From Ceratopteris richardii (lineage: Eukaryota; Streptophyta; Polypodiopsida; Polypodiales; Pteridaceae), in the NCBI GenBank assembly GCA_020310875.1, contig CM035417.1, positions 87,203,440 to 87,267,439 on the forward strand: a stretch of DNA of 64,000 nt, written 5' to 3'. Below the pieces are notes generated by a model. It worked only from the letters and a program-made list of their open reading frames with translations, did no database searches and was not told the DNA's origin. Made by a program: the position numbers and the translations under genes. The number at the start of each line of letters is the position of its first letter. Within the stretch, counting starts at the first letter, position 1. Of this stretch, positions 22,051-33,230 are shown in pieces.

Positions 22051-24273
22051 GTAAAACAACCTATTAAAGGGGACGAACAAACTCCAGTGAGTAAGGATAT
22101 GGAGGGACTACCAAATAAAGAACAAACTGTGGTTGAGGTGCCTGATGACACACCTCAAGGAAACAAAGAAGACATGGGGGCTGAGCCAAGGATCCAGCTT
22201 CAGATTAGGCAGCCCCATGACAATACATTACATATCGCACAGGATAAAGACATCAATACCGGGGAAGAACCCAGCATACCAAAAACATGGCTTAATGTGG
22301 ATGTTACTCAGCTGAAGCCGGTAGTCAAGCAAATGATTCAAACAGCCATGGACACTCAACACCAGTTGATGGAAATAGATGCTGACTATGATCAGGCAAG
22401 AAGAGAAAAGAATCAATTTCAAATCATGAGTGAACAGCTATCAGCCCAATTGATTGAAGTACAAAAAGAATTGGCAATCAAAAACACGGAGGCGCTGGCA
22501 ATTAAGACACAACATGAAGCATCCATCGCTCAGAATCAACAGCTGAATACACAACTAACCGAGTTGCAAAGATTACTCGATGCAAGCGAGGCTGAGAAGG
22601 AGAAAATGAAAATGAGAAGTATGCTATTAGAGCAACAACTCAAGTTGTATATGGAAGAGAACGACAGCCTACGCAACAGAAATAAAGAGTTAATGAAGTC
22701 CTTATTATATGATCAACCAATCGTGTCTCAGGAACCCACAGAAACCACGGACCAAGAATTACGAGATCAGATATTAAAATATGAAGAGCTACTAAAGCAA
22801 GAACAAGCCCAGATAGAGGAATGGAAGAGCAGATATACCGATGAAACCAGTGCACTGAAGCATCAATTACAGAAGGTGAATGCCAAACTGGTCCAAAGCT
22901 ACAGTGAAAACATGGATCACGTAGCTGAAATAGGTAAAGAATTGCTGGCCACTAAAGAAACACTCAGAGAAGCCATGCAAAAGGTAAAAGAGAAAGATGA
23001 ATGCATAGAACAATTGAAGACCCAGATGAAAGAAAAAGCACCAATCCGGACACCAGTAGAGCCAATAAAGGAAAATCCTACTGACAAGGTAGAGGTAAGC
23101 CCTCTATCTCACCCGATCTATAATTCTCCAATACGTGAGCAGGTGGCGGATATACATGATGATCATCCTATGCCATATAATGCAGAAATAAGTCAGAAGG
23201 AACGGGCACTAGTGGTGTCCCGATTAATAGAAAATTTTGAAAATGAAGTGGTAAAAGTCATGAAAGAGGCCAAGATCAAAGGCAAGGACCTGGACAAAAT
23301 CATGAAGCCCTTCAATATTCCCTATGGACTCTTGAAAGAAAAGACCAGACGCTACATAATAAAGATTACAAGGAAGAGTCCAGATGAGCAGCTAAATTTC
23401 AAACATGATACATTCGCATACACTCAAGTAGAGTTTGAAGCTGCACAACCAGTGTGGCGGCGAAAATTTTTGGAGAAACATCCCACACTACGAGTGCATT
23501 GGCAAGCAGCGCCATATGCATTCCAGGTAAACCCTTCATTTTGTCCACTACCACGCAGAAGGGATACCAGGGAATTTTTGGATTTACAAAGAAGCGGCAC
23601 TATCAATAAGCAGTGGCTCAATTATCCCATGCTTCCGAGCCCGCCCCATAACTACTTACCAACGGAGGAGTATATGGTCAAAACCATAGAATTTTGGCTA
23701 CAGAATTATGCGACAGTACCTGATTTAGCTGTAAAAATGACAAACAAAATACTTAGCATGATCCTCACCGTTTTGAAGGTATTCAAGCACGCGGCTTACA
23801 CCTTTTTGAACTTCATCGGTATTAATCAGGGAACAGAGATCCTCATTTTTGATCTCTCAGTCATGCCTAGCCGCCCAACAATGATGGCATATTATTCTCG
23901 AATTATGTTTTTGCCAAGTGTATATATGCAAACCTTCGAAGAAGCTTTCTTTACAGGATTTTTTGAGATCGATTCAGAGATTTTTTTGAAGATGTCATCC
24001 AATTTAAATGCCAGATTAGTGGCATACGAACTCAGCTTCTTCGCAGATCACAGACAGCCACCCAATGACGGTGTAAAGGCAGAACAATGGAAACAACTCA
24101 TGATACGTGAAGCTAATCTGCTAAATGATACAGAGCAAAAAGTATATAAAACATATGCCCGTCGCTTATCAAAGCCTGTCGGGGACGACAGAGTCAAGGG
24201 GGGGGGCAGTGTTGAGGGAGAGTCAAGTAAGAAAAAGAAGAGAAGAAGACAACGAAAAAAGCAGCTTCACTAA
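22051..24273 (+). pseudogene. Accessory protein, coiled coil and C-terminal module (element A)
   Basis: Continues the accessory frame after one TAG. Residues encoded at about 22300-23060 form long heptad-rich helices (many Glu, Gln, Lys, Leu), a strong coiled-coil candidate. A conserved C-terminal module (about 23440-24130) follows, with QWLNYPMLPSPP, EEYMVKTIEFWL, AVKMTNKILSMIL and EEAFFTGFFEIDSE, matching DWLNYPYFKPP, GYMMATIRHWL, TVKIFDMMQ and EEMFTTGFWEYHSE in element C. It ends in a Lys/Arg-rich tail (SSKKKKRRRQRKK) that could be nuclear or RNA-binding. Without the stop the whole product would be about 1,198 residues. Function unknown. Confidence 0.75.
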
Positions 24274-24962
24274 ACAGAAATATTCGAAGACATATCTCTG
24301 CAGGAAGCCCCGCAGGGGCGCAACACCCATCTCTGCACAGAGCCCCGCAGGGGCGCACACACCAAGGAAAGGACGTAACCACAGGGGTGTTTCAACCTTT
24401 TGATCGTTGGAAGGTCCAGATCGAAGACTGAAGCACCACATCTTCAAACCTTCCACTGGTGGCGTGCGTGGCAACCCAACTGAATACAGCAACCCAAATA
24501 TGTGATATACGGAATACCAAGGGGCACAAACAGAAGCTAAGGACATAGATCGGACAAAATAACAAATTCTCTAACGGTCCTTACTGCCTCTTCGACCACT
24601 GGATGCGTGTATTCAGAACTCTTAAAGTAAGCCAAAAACAGAAGCAAAGGACAAACCTCGGATAAGATACCCAATTGTCTAACGGTCCTTATTGCTTCTT
24701 CAACCACTGGACGCGTGCGTGGCAACCCAGAAGTCAGGAACCTATAGGTGAATTAGACTGCTAATATCAGATAGTCAGTCAAACTCCAAGGGTTGCGGGC
24801 AAACAAGTCAAATGCATCAGGCCCAGAGAATGTAAAACAAGAATTAAGAAGAGGCCGTCAAAACTGAACACCTGTTTTATAAACAGGTAACAATGAGCAA
24901 AGGTGGCGTGCAGACAACAAACTGAGGACAAAAAGCAAAGCCTATCAAGGGACGACAGAGAC
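24274..24962 (+). other. 3' untranslated region of element A with hairpins and an imperfect tandem repeat
   Basis: No gene. The palindrome-like hairpin GCCCCGCAGGGGC occurs twice (24307-24319 and 24342-24354). An imperfect tandem repeat of about 108 bp follows (24528-24635 and 24636-24743; shared core CTAACGGTCCTTA). Tandem repeats before the 3' LTR are known in some Tat-type elements. Confidence 0.7.
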
Positions 24963-24976
24963 GAAGAGGGGGAGAG
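24963..24976 (+). promoter_or_regulatory. Polypurine tract of element A
   Basis: The purine run gaagagggggagag directly precedes the 3' LTR start TGTTGCAG, so it is the expected plus-strand primer. Confidence 0.9.
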
Positions 24977-25873
24977 TGTTGCAGAGCTAAAAAGAGCACA
25001 AAGAAGAGAAAAAGACGGGCCCCAAATTTTTTCCGATTTGGACATCACATTTTTGTACCATAATCATTCTTGTAATATATTTCCCATTGTAAATGCACTA
25101 GAGGAGTCCTCTAGATGCATCCCCATGGAAGAGTAGAGATTTACCCATGTAAAATAGTAGGAAATTAGTCTTTTAGTGAATAAAGTGCCGGTCTCTTGTG
25201 TGAAAGGACCATTTTTAGGGCACTAGTATATAAGTCAAATGTGACTCTTTGTAAAGAACTTTTTGCCATTGTGAGAATAGAGAGCACAGAAATTCGAATT
25301 TGTGTCTTCTTCGCTCCTTATCTTCTTCTCCGTGAGCTTGTATGCATGTGTATTGCTTGGAAAGAGTGCTTGTGAGTGTTGTCTATCCATGAGAGCTATT
25401 GTTAGCTGTAGGTAAGGTGTGTGTGAGGTGTAGGAAGTGCTGAAGTGCAGGAAAGTATTTCCCGCGACTCAGTATTTTGCACATAACTTGAGGTAGGAGT
25501 GTCAGAATTGTGTGAAACCACTGCCATTGGATGCGTCTTCTCGAGAGCTTCGAAATGCATATGCTAATTCTATATTTGGAGCTCGGAGCTGGGAGAAAAG
25601 TCCAAAATACTGACGGCTGCTGCACCAAGTATCGTTTCGCCATAACCAACAGTTGAAGCTTGTTTGGATAAGTCTTTGTCACATTTACACTCTTTGAGTA
25701 GTTCATTTGCATTGATCATTACATGATTGCATGTCCTCATACACTCAGTTAGGGTTCGCATACTCTTTGGATTGATAATTAAAAGCGTGTATCCCCACTA
25801 TATGCACTTGAGAGGGGATTGAGGTATAGTCTCTTTCTCCGCAAGTCCCTAAGTTGATGCTTAGGTCAACACA
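24977..25873 (+). repeat. 3' LTR of element A (897 bp)
   Basis: Near-identical to the 5' LTR (8768-9665), with the TATA box at 25227-25234. It is followed at once by the target duplication GCCGC and the resumed coding sequence of element B. Confidence 0.95.
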
Positions 25874-26668
25874 GCCGCTGGTTCTCTTCCTTTGCTTCTG
25901 CTAAATGTCTTCTGAGTAAGCCCATGTTCCGTGTAAGCGTCGCATTGCGAACTGTCTGGGCCCTTAACGAATTGTCAAGATCAACAGTGTCCTCTTTGGC
26001 TTTCTCTTCACTTTCTACTTCTAGTTTGTGGTATGCCTCTTGGAGTTCTTGGTATCTGGTGTTTAGGGAGGCATTCTCAATCGACAATGAATTAAGCTGC
26101 GATTGTAAGTCGTTGGTTTTCCTCTGCAGCTGCTGATAATTATTTCCAAGAGATGTGAACTCATCTCTTACTTGCGTCATACACGTGAACATTTGTCGAA
26201 ATGCATTATCTACAGTGGGTGATAATAATAATGGTGTGCTAAGTGAAGATGCAGTGGGTGTAGATGCAAAGGGAACGGGGAATGGGGGTGGGAAAGTGGA
26301 TGCTGTGGTGATTGTGGAAAATTGTGGTGTGCTTAAATATTGTGGTGCCACAAATGAAGTGAGTGGAGGTGCGGTGGGTGGTGATATATCCATATCGCTG
26401 GATGTGGTGTCGAGTGCGGTGATTGTGAATAGTGGTGTGATCGTGGGTAAGTGTGTGGGTGTGAATACAAGATTTACAAAGGTGGACGAGTAATTTACAG
26501 AGGGGTTGTCTTGGACGGCTTGGTGGAAAGGGGAAAGAGGAGTTACGGTGGGTCGGGGGGGTGAGACTAGGGAGAAGGTTAATGGAGGTGGGAATGGGAA
26601 AAGGGGTCTTGGAGGTGTGGGGAAGGATGAAAAAGATGGATGGAGAAATGGGTTGGATAGAAAGGTGG
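25874..26668 (-). pseudogene. Accessory protein, middle part (element B)
   Basis: On the minus strand: a Pro/Thr/Ser-rich low-complexity stretch (26240-26668), then the coiled-coil segment with NNYQQLQRKTNDLQSQL and a run of Asn/Leu/Arg heptads, ending in KEENQRL at the junction with element A. Reading resumes across A at 8767 with the next residues of the same segment, so the insertion split one frame. The counterpart in C is about 55,900-56,620. Confidence 0.85.
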
Positions 26669-27307
26669 TGTTGCTCTAGCACAATGGTGAGAACCACGTT
26701 AAGAAGCTCCACCTCCTTAATGTCAATCTGCGGAAGAGATAGGAGTGATATGAAGATCGTGAACGTGAGATGAAGTGAGAGTGAAGGTGAGAAGCATAGA
26801 AATGCACACACACATACACACACACTACGAAGAGACAAGCAAGACACAATGGAAGGTGAGAAATCAACTCTATTGCTCAAGAACACTATTACAAGCTCAA
26901 AAGAACTCTAAGCTCACACTAACCAACCTCAAAAATGAGCTCTCTAGCTCTTTTTATAGTTTCTAGACTAGTTTTGACCGGTTTCACATCTAGTGACCGG
27001 CATAGTTAAAAATTAGGTCCTAGATGCTATTTGGATGGGTAAACGGTGTCTAAAAATAACGAAAATTGATACGCTTGTTCTACCTAAGCTCCTCAAGCTC
27101 GAGGACTCCTCAGCTTGCACAAAATGGAGCTAGAATTTAAGAAAAGGGTTTTTCTATGTTACATATGTTACATTAGTGATGAAAATCACTATTGGATGTT
27201 TTTGGAAAGTGTTTTGAAAACATAATTCTTTGACAAAAGATTCGACTGGCTCCTTGCTCCATTGTTACATGCTTCCACGTCGTCTGTGCCTCTGGCTGCT
27301 TCCAACA
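26669..27307 (-). repeat. Solo LTR of alpha family inside element B
   Basis: A single alpha-family LTR, minus orientation, starting TGTTGCTC and ending CCAACA, with perfect 5-bp target duplication GGTGG at 26664-26668 and 27308-27312. No internal sequence is present, as expected after recombination between two LTRs. It splits the Pro-rich part of the accessory frame of B and is visibly diverged from the LTRs of B and C. Confidence 0.9.
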
Positions 27308-29428
27308 GGTGGATGTGTTAGGGGGTAGACTAGGTTGAGTGGGTGCAGGAATTGTGGGATGGATGGGAGTAAGGACGACTTCTGCTACTCCGCCGGAGAA
27401 GGAGGATGTTGTTCTGGGAGAAGGAGGGTGAATGGGGGAGGCTGGATGGATGGGAGGTGAAGGAGGAGCAGTTGGGGTGACAAGTACTTCGGTAACTGTG
27501 GTGGTATGTACAGTAGTAGCACGGGGTGGGGAATCTACGAGAATGGCTTCTTCTGCCAAAGAGCCTTCAGGGATGAGACGTGCTTCCCTGGCCTGTTCTG
27601 AAGACTGACTGCCAATGGGTACCCGAATGTATTCACAAAGTTTGGTTAGTAGGCGGATTCTGCGAGGATCATACTGCGGTAACGGTTTTCTTTGCAAATA
27701 TCTTAAGGCTTCAGTGGGCCCAATTGATTTGACAAGCTCTTTGAAACCGCTGATGTATACTTCTTCAAAGCCGCTAGAGACAAGTTCCTGTTCTATAAGT
27801 GTTTGGCTCTCTTCTTCGGTTAGCTTCTTACGTGCCCAAACCTTTTCCATAGTACGGTATAACTTTTTAATGGCCAGTGTATAAGCCGCTGCTTTGAAGG
27901 TTTCCTCTTCATGTGTGCTTGTATCACCCTGGGTGTCCGTTTGTCGTCCATGTTCGTCTGTCTGTCCATGCTCTTGGGATTCATGTGTGCCCTGAATGGC
28001 TTCATCATCGCCGTCGTCTTCATCTGTCTCTGTTCTTTCCTCTTCAGAGCTAGACACTATTTGTCCTTGTGGTTGATCTCGCGGTGTGGTAGGGTAGCTG
28101 GGCCTTTCATATTCCTGAGAGAAGATCTGGCCTTCTGAAAACTGAAATTCATTTAAAAATACATCCTGCATCTCAAAATCAAATGTGGTGTCTGCTTGTT
28201 CTGCTTCTAAATGGGGTATTAGAAAAGAGAAGGCTTCCGCACCAATAGTGGTGGGAACTTCTGCTGTAGTGGTGGTAGGTCCTGGGACTATGGCTGCTTG
28301 AGTAGTGACTGTGCTGGTAGTGCTCTCCGTTGTAACTGGTCTTGATAACCTTATGCGAATGGGTTGTACAGGGGGTTTAGTAGGAGACCGTTCAGGAGAG
28401 GGTTGTGGTGAGGGTGATTCTGGCACCTGAAGGCAGGGGATAGTTCCCCTCATTCGCTTTTCTGCTCTTCCTTTGTTGGGCTTCCTAGCTTTCTTTGTGG
28501 TTCCTTTAAACGCTTTCAGCTCTTCACTTGTCATTGCTCGCTCAATCGGCAGGTCATATGCTAAGCATATATATACAATTCTAGTCAGTGCGCAGCATCC
28601 GTTGATGACTTTCTTTCTTTCCCATCTATGTTGTGCTAAATACATCTGATCAATGATCCAGCTAGCTAGATCAACTGTCTGGGGTCCAATACAAGATAAA
28701 TACAAACCAAACCATATTCGTTTATGAGGCATTGTGAATCTGTCATGAGCGGGGAAAGCAAAATGCTGCATACATATCGGCAGGGGTTTTGAAAGCTTAG
28801 GTGTGATCACTAAAATCTCTTCCCACTTAGTGACGTCCCCACGTTTCATAGGGTCAGGAACTAACCGTTCTCGCTCTGTGGGCATGTGGGTTCCGCGAAT
28901 CTTGATGGCAGCTCGAATCAAATCTTTAGAAAGATAAAATCTTTTATATGGTGGATCGTTCACTAAAGATGGCAAAATAAAAGTTCCGGGCAGATCCTTG
29001 TTCTCCGAAGCTATCAAAGTGGTGATTAAGTAATAGCATCTGTAGAAGTCAGGTTTAGGCAAAGGGTCACTGAAGTACTCTGTGAAGCCGGCTCTTGCCC
29101 AAACATGCGTTAAGTCCTGTGTGTTTTGTACTCCTTCGAACTCTTGTGAGAAAAACTAATATTTGCCCCAAGTACGGTCATCAAAAGTCAAATTAGACTC
29201 AAATATAAACTCAACATCCACCAATGGTCTTGCCAGCCCTTGAAACCAGTGAGAATTACGATGAATCTTCTCAATATAGCCTTGAGGAGGATCGTCAATA
29301 GGCATGGGTCCTGGGAAACCTTGAAATTCTGGCGATGGAGCCGTCGGATGGGACTCTGCCAGTAAAATACCGATTGGTGCTACAAGTGCGCTGGGGCCTG
29401 CTTCTGATGGTCCTTCTTCGGTTTGCAT
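27308..29428 (-). pseudogene. Accessory protein, N-terminal domain (element B)
   Basis: The minus-strand ATG at 29428 (MQTEEGPSEAG) matches the start of the accessory frame of C. A TAG at about 29156-29158 interrupts it after TWGKY. The remainder (27308-29062) carries the conserved domain (WARAGFTEYF, CMQHFAFPAHDRFTMPHK, WIIDQMYLAQHRWERKK), then Pro/Thr-rich sequence and an acidic Glu/Asp/Gln stretch. The tail of the frame that runs below 27308 is solo LTR, not gene. Spacing to the polyprotein end resembles that in C. Confidence 0.85.
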
Positions 29429-31100
29429 GATGATTGATGTGCTAATGGAAAAGATCTGCTACAAAAGATTAACAGATTAGTATGGAAATTAATTATGATC
29501 CCATTAAAGTGAGACCGCAATCCCTTTCCATAACCGATGTGTAACCCGTGTAGCCAAGTGCTGTGAAGTGATTGATGCAATGATTTTTGCAGAGCTAATG
29601 CAGGTCTCTAGACACCTGCATGCTTTCAGATGATACATACATTTCTTGATGAGGTGTTATTACAGATGATGTTGGGTTATAGTGTATGGATTTTTACAAG
29701 GTTCAGTCATGAATGAGTTATTACATGATTGTAGATTAGTCGGGGTGGGAGTTATGCTAGACAATGGATTAGGAGAAGTCTTCTGGATACGTTTCGGTAT
29801 CCACTTCCTAAGAATTTGTGATCGGGTGATAGGTCTCTGCAGAGGGACAAAAGATGATATCGGATTTGGTGGTATGGAGGGTTGAAAAGGTGTCTGAGGG
29901 GTGTATATTACATGGCTTGAGGGTTGAGCTATAATACACTGTTTGGGTGCCCAAATCTACATGGGTGTGGGTCGATTCGTTAGGTGCTTCTTGGCGATCC
30001 AAATTTGTCGAGTGTTCGTATTCGTAGAAGAAGGTCGAGTAGACTTTGAATACTGACTCTGCTTCTGTCTTGACTTCTTCTTGTCATTGTCTGCATTGTT
30101 GAAATATGTCAGTGGTTTCTGTCCTTTCGGCACCCATATTTGTCTTGTGCCACTTGCTTTATGATACTGAGACTGCAGCTTTCTTCTTTGTGTCGTCTGA
30201 TGTTGTCATCGGTCTGGGTTCCTTCGTCGTGGTTGACTCCTTTGTGGTTGAGGTTGAGAGGTCAGATGTACACTCTGCTTTGGAAAAGAAGGGAGTTCCA
30301 ACACTTGCGAAACTTGCCCATTAGGAAGTGTTTCGTTTTGTACTTTTAATCTAGGCCAGTCCGCAGTAAGTGTGGAAGGATGGGCACCGCAGGGTGTTTT
30401 GCCCATGTGGACGCTGATGAAGTCCACCTGACCTGCAATCGTCCCCATCTGTCCACTGATTGTGCCCATTTGACCAAGCGGTTGGGTGGTTGCCCCTTCT
30501 AGTTTGCAGGAAGCCCAAGGGAAAATCTCCTGACGTCCTTCTGATTGACAATTGTCCATCACCAAGCCCGCATGGGTTGGTGTAGACATAACATGACTGA
30601 TCTGACCAAAGATCTTCCGGTCTTCCGTCGCATGCATTCATAGGGTCTAGGGTTACACACCTCAGTCGGAATGCCATTAGGGAAGTCAAGCGGTATCACT
30701 CACTTCTGATCTAAGGTTCCAATTTGCAAGGAGCTTTGTCTAAGATTTAGGTCCACTGAGTGATCGTATAGCCAGTCTTGGCCAAGGATTAAGGGTTCTA
30801 TCAAGTCCTCGTCATGGCACACTAGTAACTTTACTGTCAAGGTCACTTCGTTAATGAGGATAGGTCACCCATGCAAGGGGTTTCCATGCCTCCTAGCCCT
30901 ATGAGGTATGCCTCAATTGGCCGCATTTCTGTTCCTGAATCCTTATAGTGGGACCATCTAATCGCACTAGTCGCAGCACCCGAGTCAATTAAAGCCCTGA
31001 GCTCTTGGCAAGGGTTTCTGTGCTCTAGCTTGACTGTAATGAATGGTCTCCTGTCCACTATGCTAGGACGAGTGGTTGACTTAACTTGACACATGGCCAT
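29429..31100 (-). pseudogene. Second retropepsin-like domain and W-I-P-K tail (element B)
   Basis: Broken minus-strand sequence corresponding to the last part of the C polyprotein. At 30843-31100 it encodes RRPFITVKLEH, the active-site motif ALIDSGAATS and LIGLGGMETPCMG, after which a small deletion shifts the frame. Between about 29900 and 30840 lie the basic Gln/Arg/Ser-rich tail and W-[IV]-[PA]-K motifs in several frames. About 29429-29640 is the spacer before the accessory ATG. All three giant elements therefore carry the second protease-like domain. Confidence 0.75.
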
Positions 31101-33230
31101 GGGATATCTGGTGTTGTTTCCAGATGGTTATAATGTTCTCTCCCTAATCCTTGTCTTCTTAGCTTCATGCGCTTAATGTGTTCTATGGCTTCTGCCTGAG
31201 CTTCTGCACGTATTCTATTTTCTTCCTCCTTACGCTTCTTTGCCAACGTTAGTCGTCTAAGCATATCCTCGGTAAGAGGTTCCTGATATAACTTGACTCT
31301 ACAGCCACTAATGTAATTAGGCATTATGTCTCCTAAGGTGGCTAATTGTATTGCTCCACTTGTAGAGAGTCTATTAATGATCATAGGTCCATAACCTCGC
31401 TTTTCTAATTTCTGTGTGTGTTGCTTCCGCGTATATACTAGAACTAAATCTCCTTCTTTCAAGCCTTTATCTTTCACATGTGCATCAAAATATGCCTTCT
31501 GTCGTTTCTTTGCCGCATATATTCCTGTTGCTGCTTTCAGCCTGGTTTCTCCTAATCGTTCCAAGTCCATTATTCTTGCTGATAATTCATGGCCGGTCCA
31601 CTGATGTTCTTGTGCAACCTTAAGGGTCGGTATCAAGAAGTCCAAAGGAAGCACAACATTCTGACCAAAAACCATATGAAAGGGAGTTGCATTGAGTACG
31701 GTCTTGTAGGCCACTCGATATGCCCAAACAGCGTGGTGTAACTGTTTGTCCCAATCTGAACGTTTGTTGTTTACGAGTTTCGTCAGTACATTACATAGGA
31801 TCTTGTTAGTGCTTTCAGCCTGACCATTGGCTTGAGGATGATATGGTGCGGATTTCTTGTGAATCACCATAAAATCCTGTAACAAATATTCAATGACTTG
31901 GTTTAGAAAGTGAGTTCCTCGATTGCTCACTAACTCTATAGGCAATCCATATCTTGTAAAGACATTTTCAAATAAGAATTTTGCAGTCGTGTGTGCATCA
32001 TTCTTTTTCGTGGCTTTTGCCTCTACCCATTTGGTAAGATAATCTGTCGCAACAATAATGTATTCGGCATGTGTACCTTTTGGAGTGGGGTTGATGGTTC
32101 CTACAAATTCTATGCCCCACTTAGAAAATGCACGTCCGCTCATCATGGGTTTCAATGGCATTTCATCTCTGCGAGTAGGAAATTGAGTCCTTTGGCACAC
32201 ATCACATCTCTTTACATAGGTATGAGCATCCATGTGAAGAGTGGGCCACCATAACCCTGCAAAGAGGATGGCTTTGATAATCCTATCGGGTCCAAAATGA
32301 CCTCTTGCAACACCTTGGTGTGCAGTCTCTAGTATGCTCAGATAATCGCCTTCATGAACACATTGTCTTAGGTATCCGTCTCTTCCTCTTTTGTATAGCT
32401 TGTTGCCAATAAGTGAATAGTCCTGAGCTTCCTGCTCTAGACTGCGTTGTCGTGCTAAATTCATTCCTTGAGGGAATGTTTTCGTCCTCAAGTATGTCAC
32501 TAAAGGTTCACTCCAGTCTGGTGTGAGAGACATGTGATATAATGTAGCATGTTCTACTGGTGGTCTTTCACAACAAAGAGGGCATTCTTTACACAACTTG
32601 TAGACATCTACTTCCATCGTAGGCCAGTACACTCCTAGTCTATGCAGAGTCTGTAAAGTACGATGTTTTGAATGATGTTGCTTTAATGCACCTACATGTG
32701 CTAATTGCAACCAATTTGCATGTTCTGATTCATCCACACAACAAGCAAGAATCTTTTGATTATCCTGTTTATATATGCTTCTTGCTATGATTTGATATCT
32801 TTGAGATTTGGTAATCTCTCCTTCCTTGATCCTTATCCTAGGGTTCTTGGGTCCATATGTGAGAATAGGGACTATCGACTTAGCCCATTCTGGTGCTATC
32901 TCAAGGTTAAACAAATATGCGTCTGGTAACTCATCCGCTATCCCTTGAGGAGCTTCTCCTGAGGTTAGTCTCGAGAGGTGATCAGCTCTGAGATGTGTCT
33001 TTCCTTTCCTGACTACTACTTCAAAATCATACTCCATGAGTAATAGAAACCAACGTATTAATTGTACCGTGTTACATGGCATGTTGACTAAGTACAACAA
33101 TGCTTGATGATCTCTAAAGAATTTGAACTTGTTTGCCAACAAATAATGTCTAAATTTCTTTACTGCGTAGATCATTCCTAATCCTTCTCGTTCCGTAGTG
33201 GTGTAATTTCTTTCTGCTACGTTCAACTAT
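31058..33230 (-). pseudogene. pol: RNase H end, doubled zinc modules and integrase (element B)
   Basis: A 722-codon open stretch on the minus strand starting within RNase H (AERNYTTTEREGLG), followed by two HX6H...CX2C modules, integrase core motifs GIEFVGT, SNRGTHF and PQANGQAEST, and the integrase C-terminus (AAKKRQKAYFD, GYGPMIINR). Here D-to-N changes the second catalytic Asp (SNRG for SDRG in C) and GID is GIE, both active-site residues, so this integrase would be dead. A stop separates it from the upstream RT part. Confidence 0.88.

Larger units (their letters stand above)
8768..25873 (+). mobile_element. Giant Ty3/Gypsy retrotransposon A (beta family)
   Basis: A complete 17.1-kb plus-strand element with LTRs at both ends and a 5-bp target duplication GCCGC (8763-8767 and 25874-25878), inserted in the accessory frame of element B. 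Order: LTR, tRNA-Asp-type primer site, leader with repeat array, Gag, first protease, RT, RNase H, integrase, second retropepsin-like domain, accessory frame, 3' untranslated region, polypurine tract, LTR. The polyprotein is broken by two in-frame stops and a small frameshifting deletion, and the accessory frame by one stop. LTRs differ at about nine places in 897 bp by eye. No chromodomain follows integrase, so it is not a chromovirus. Confidence 0.95.

Noticed and set aside
30106-30349. Plus-strand frames opposite the accessory and tail regions of B
   Set aside because: They are shadows of minus-strand coding remnants, matched by equivalent antisense frames in C.
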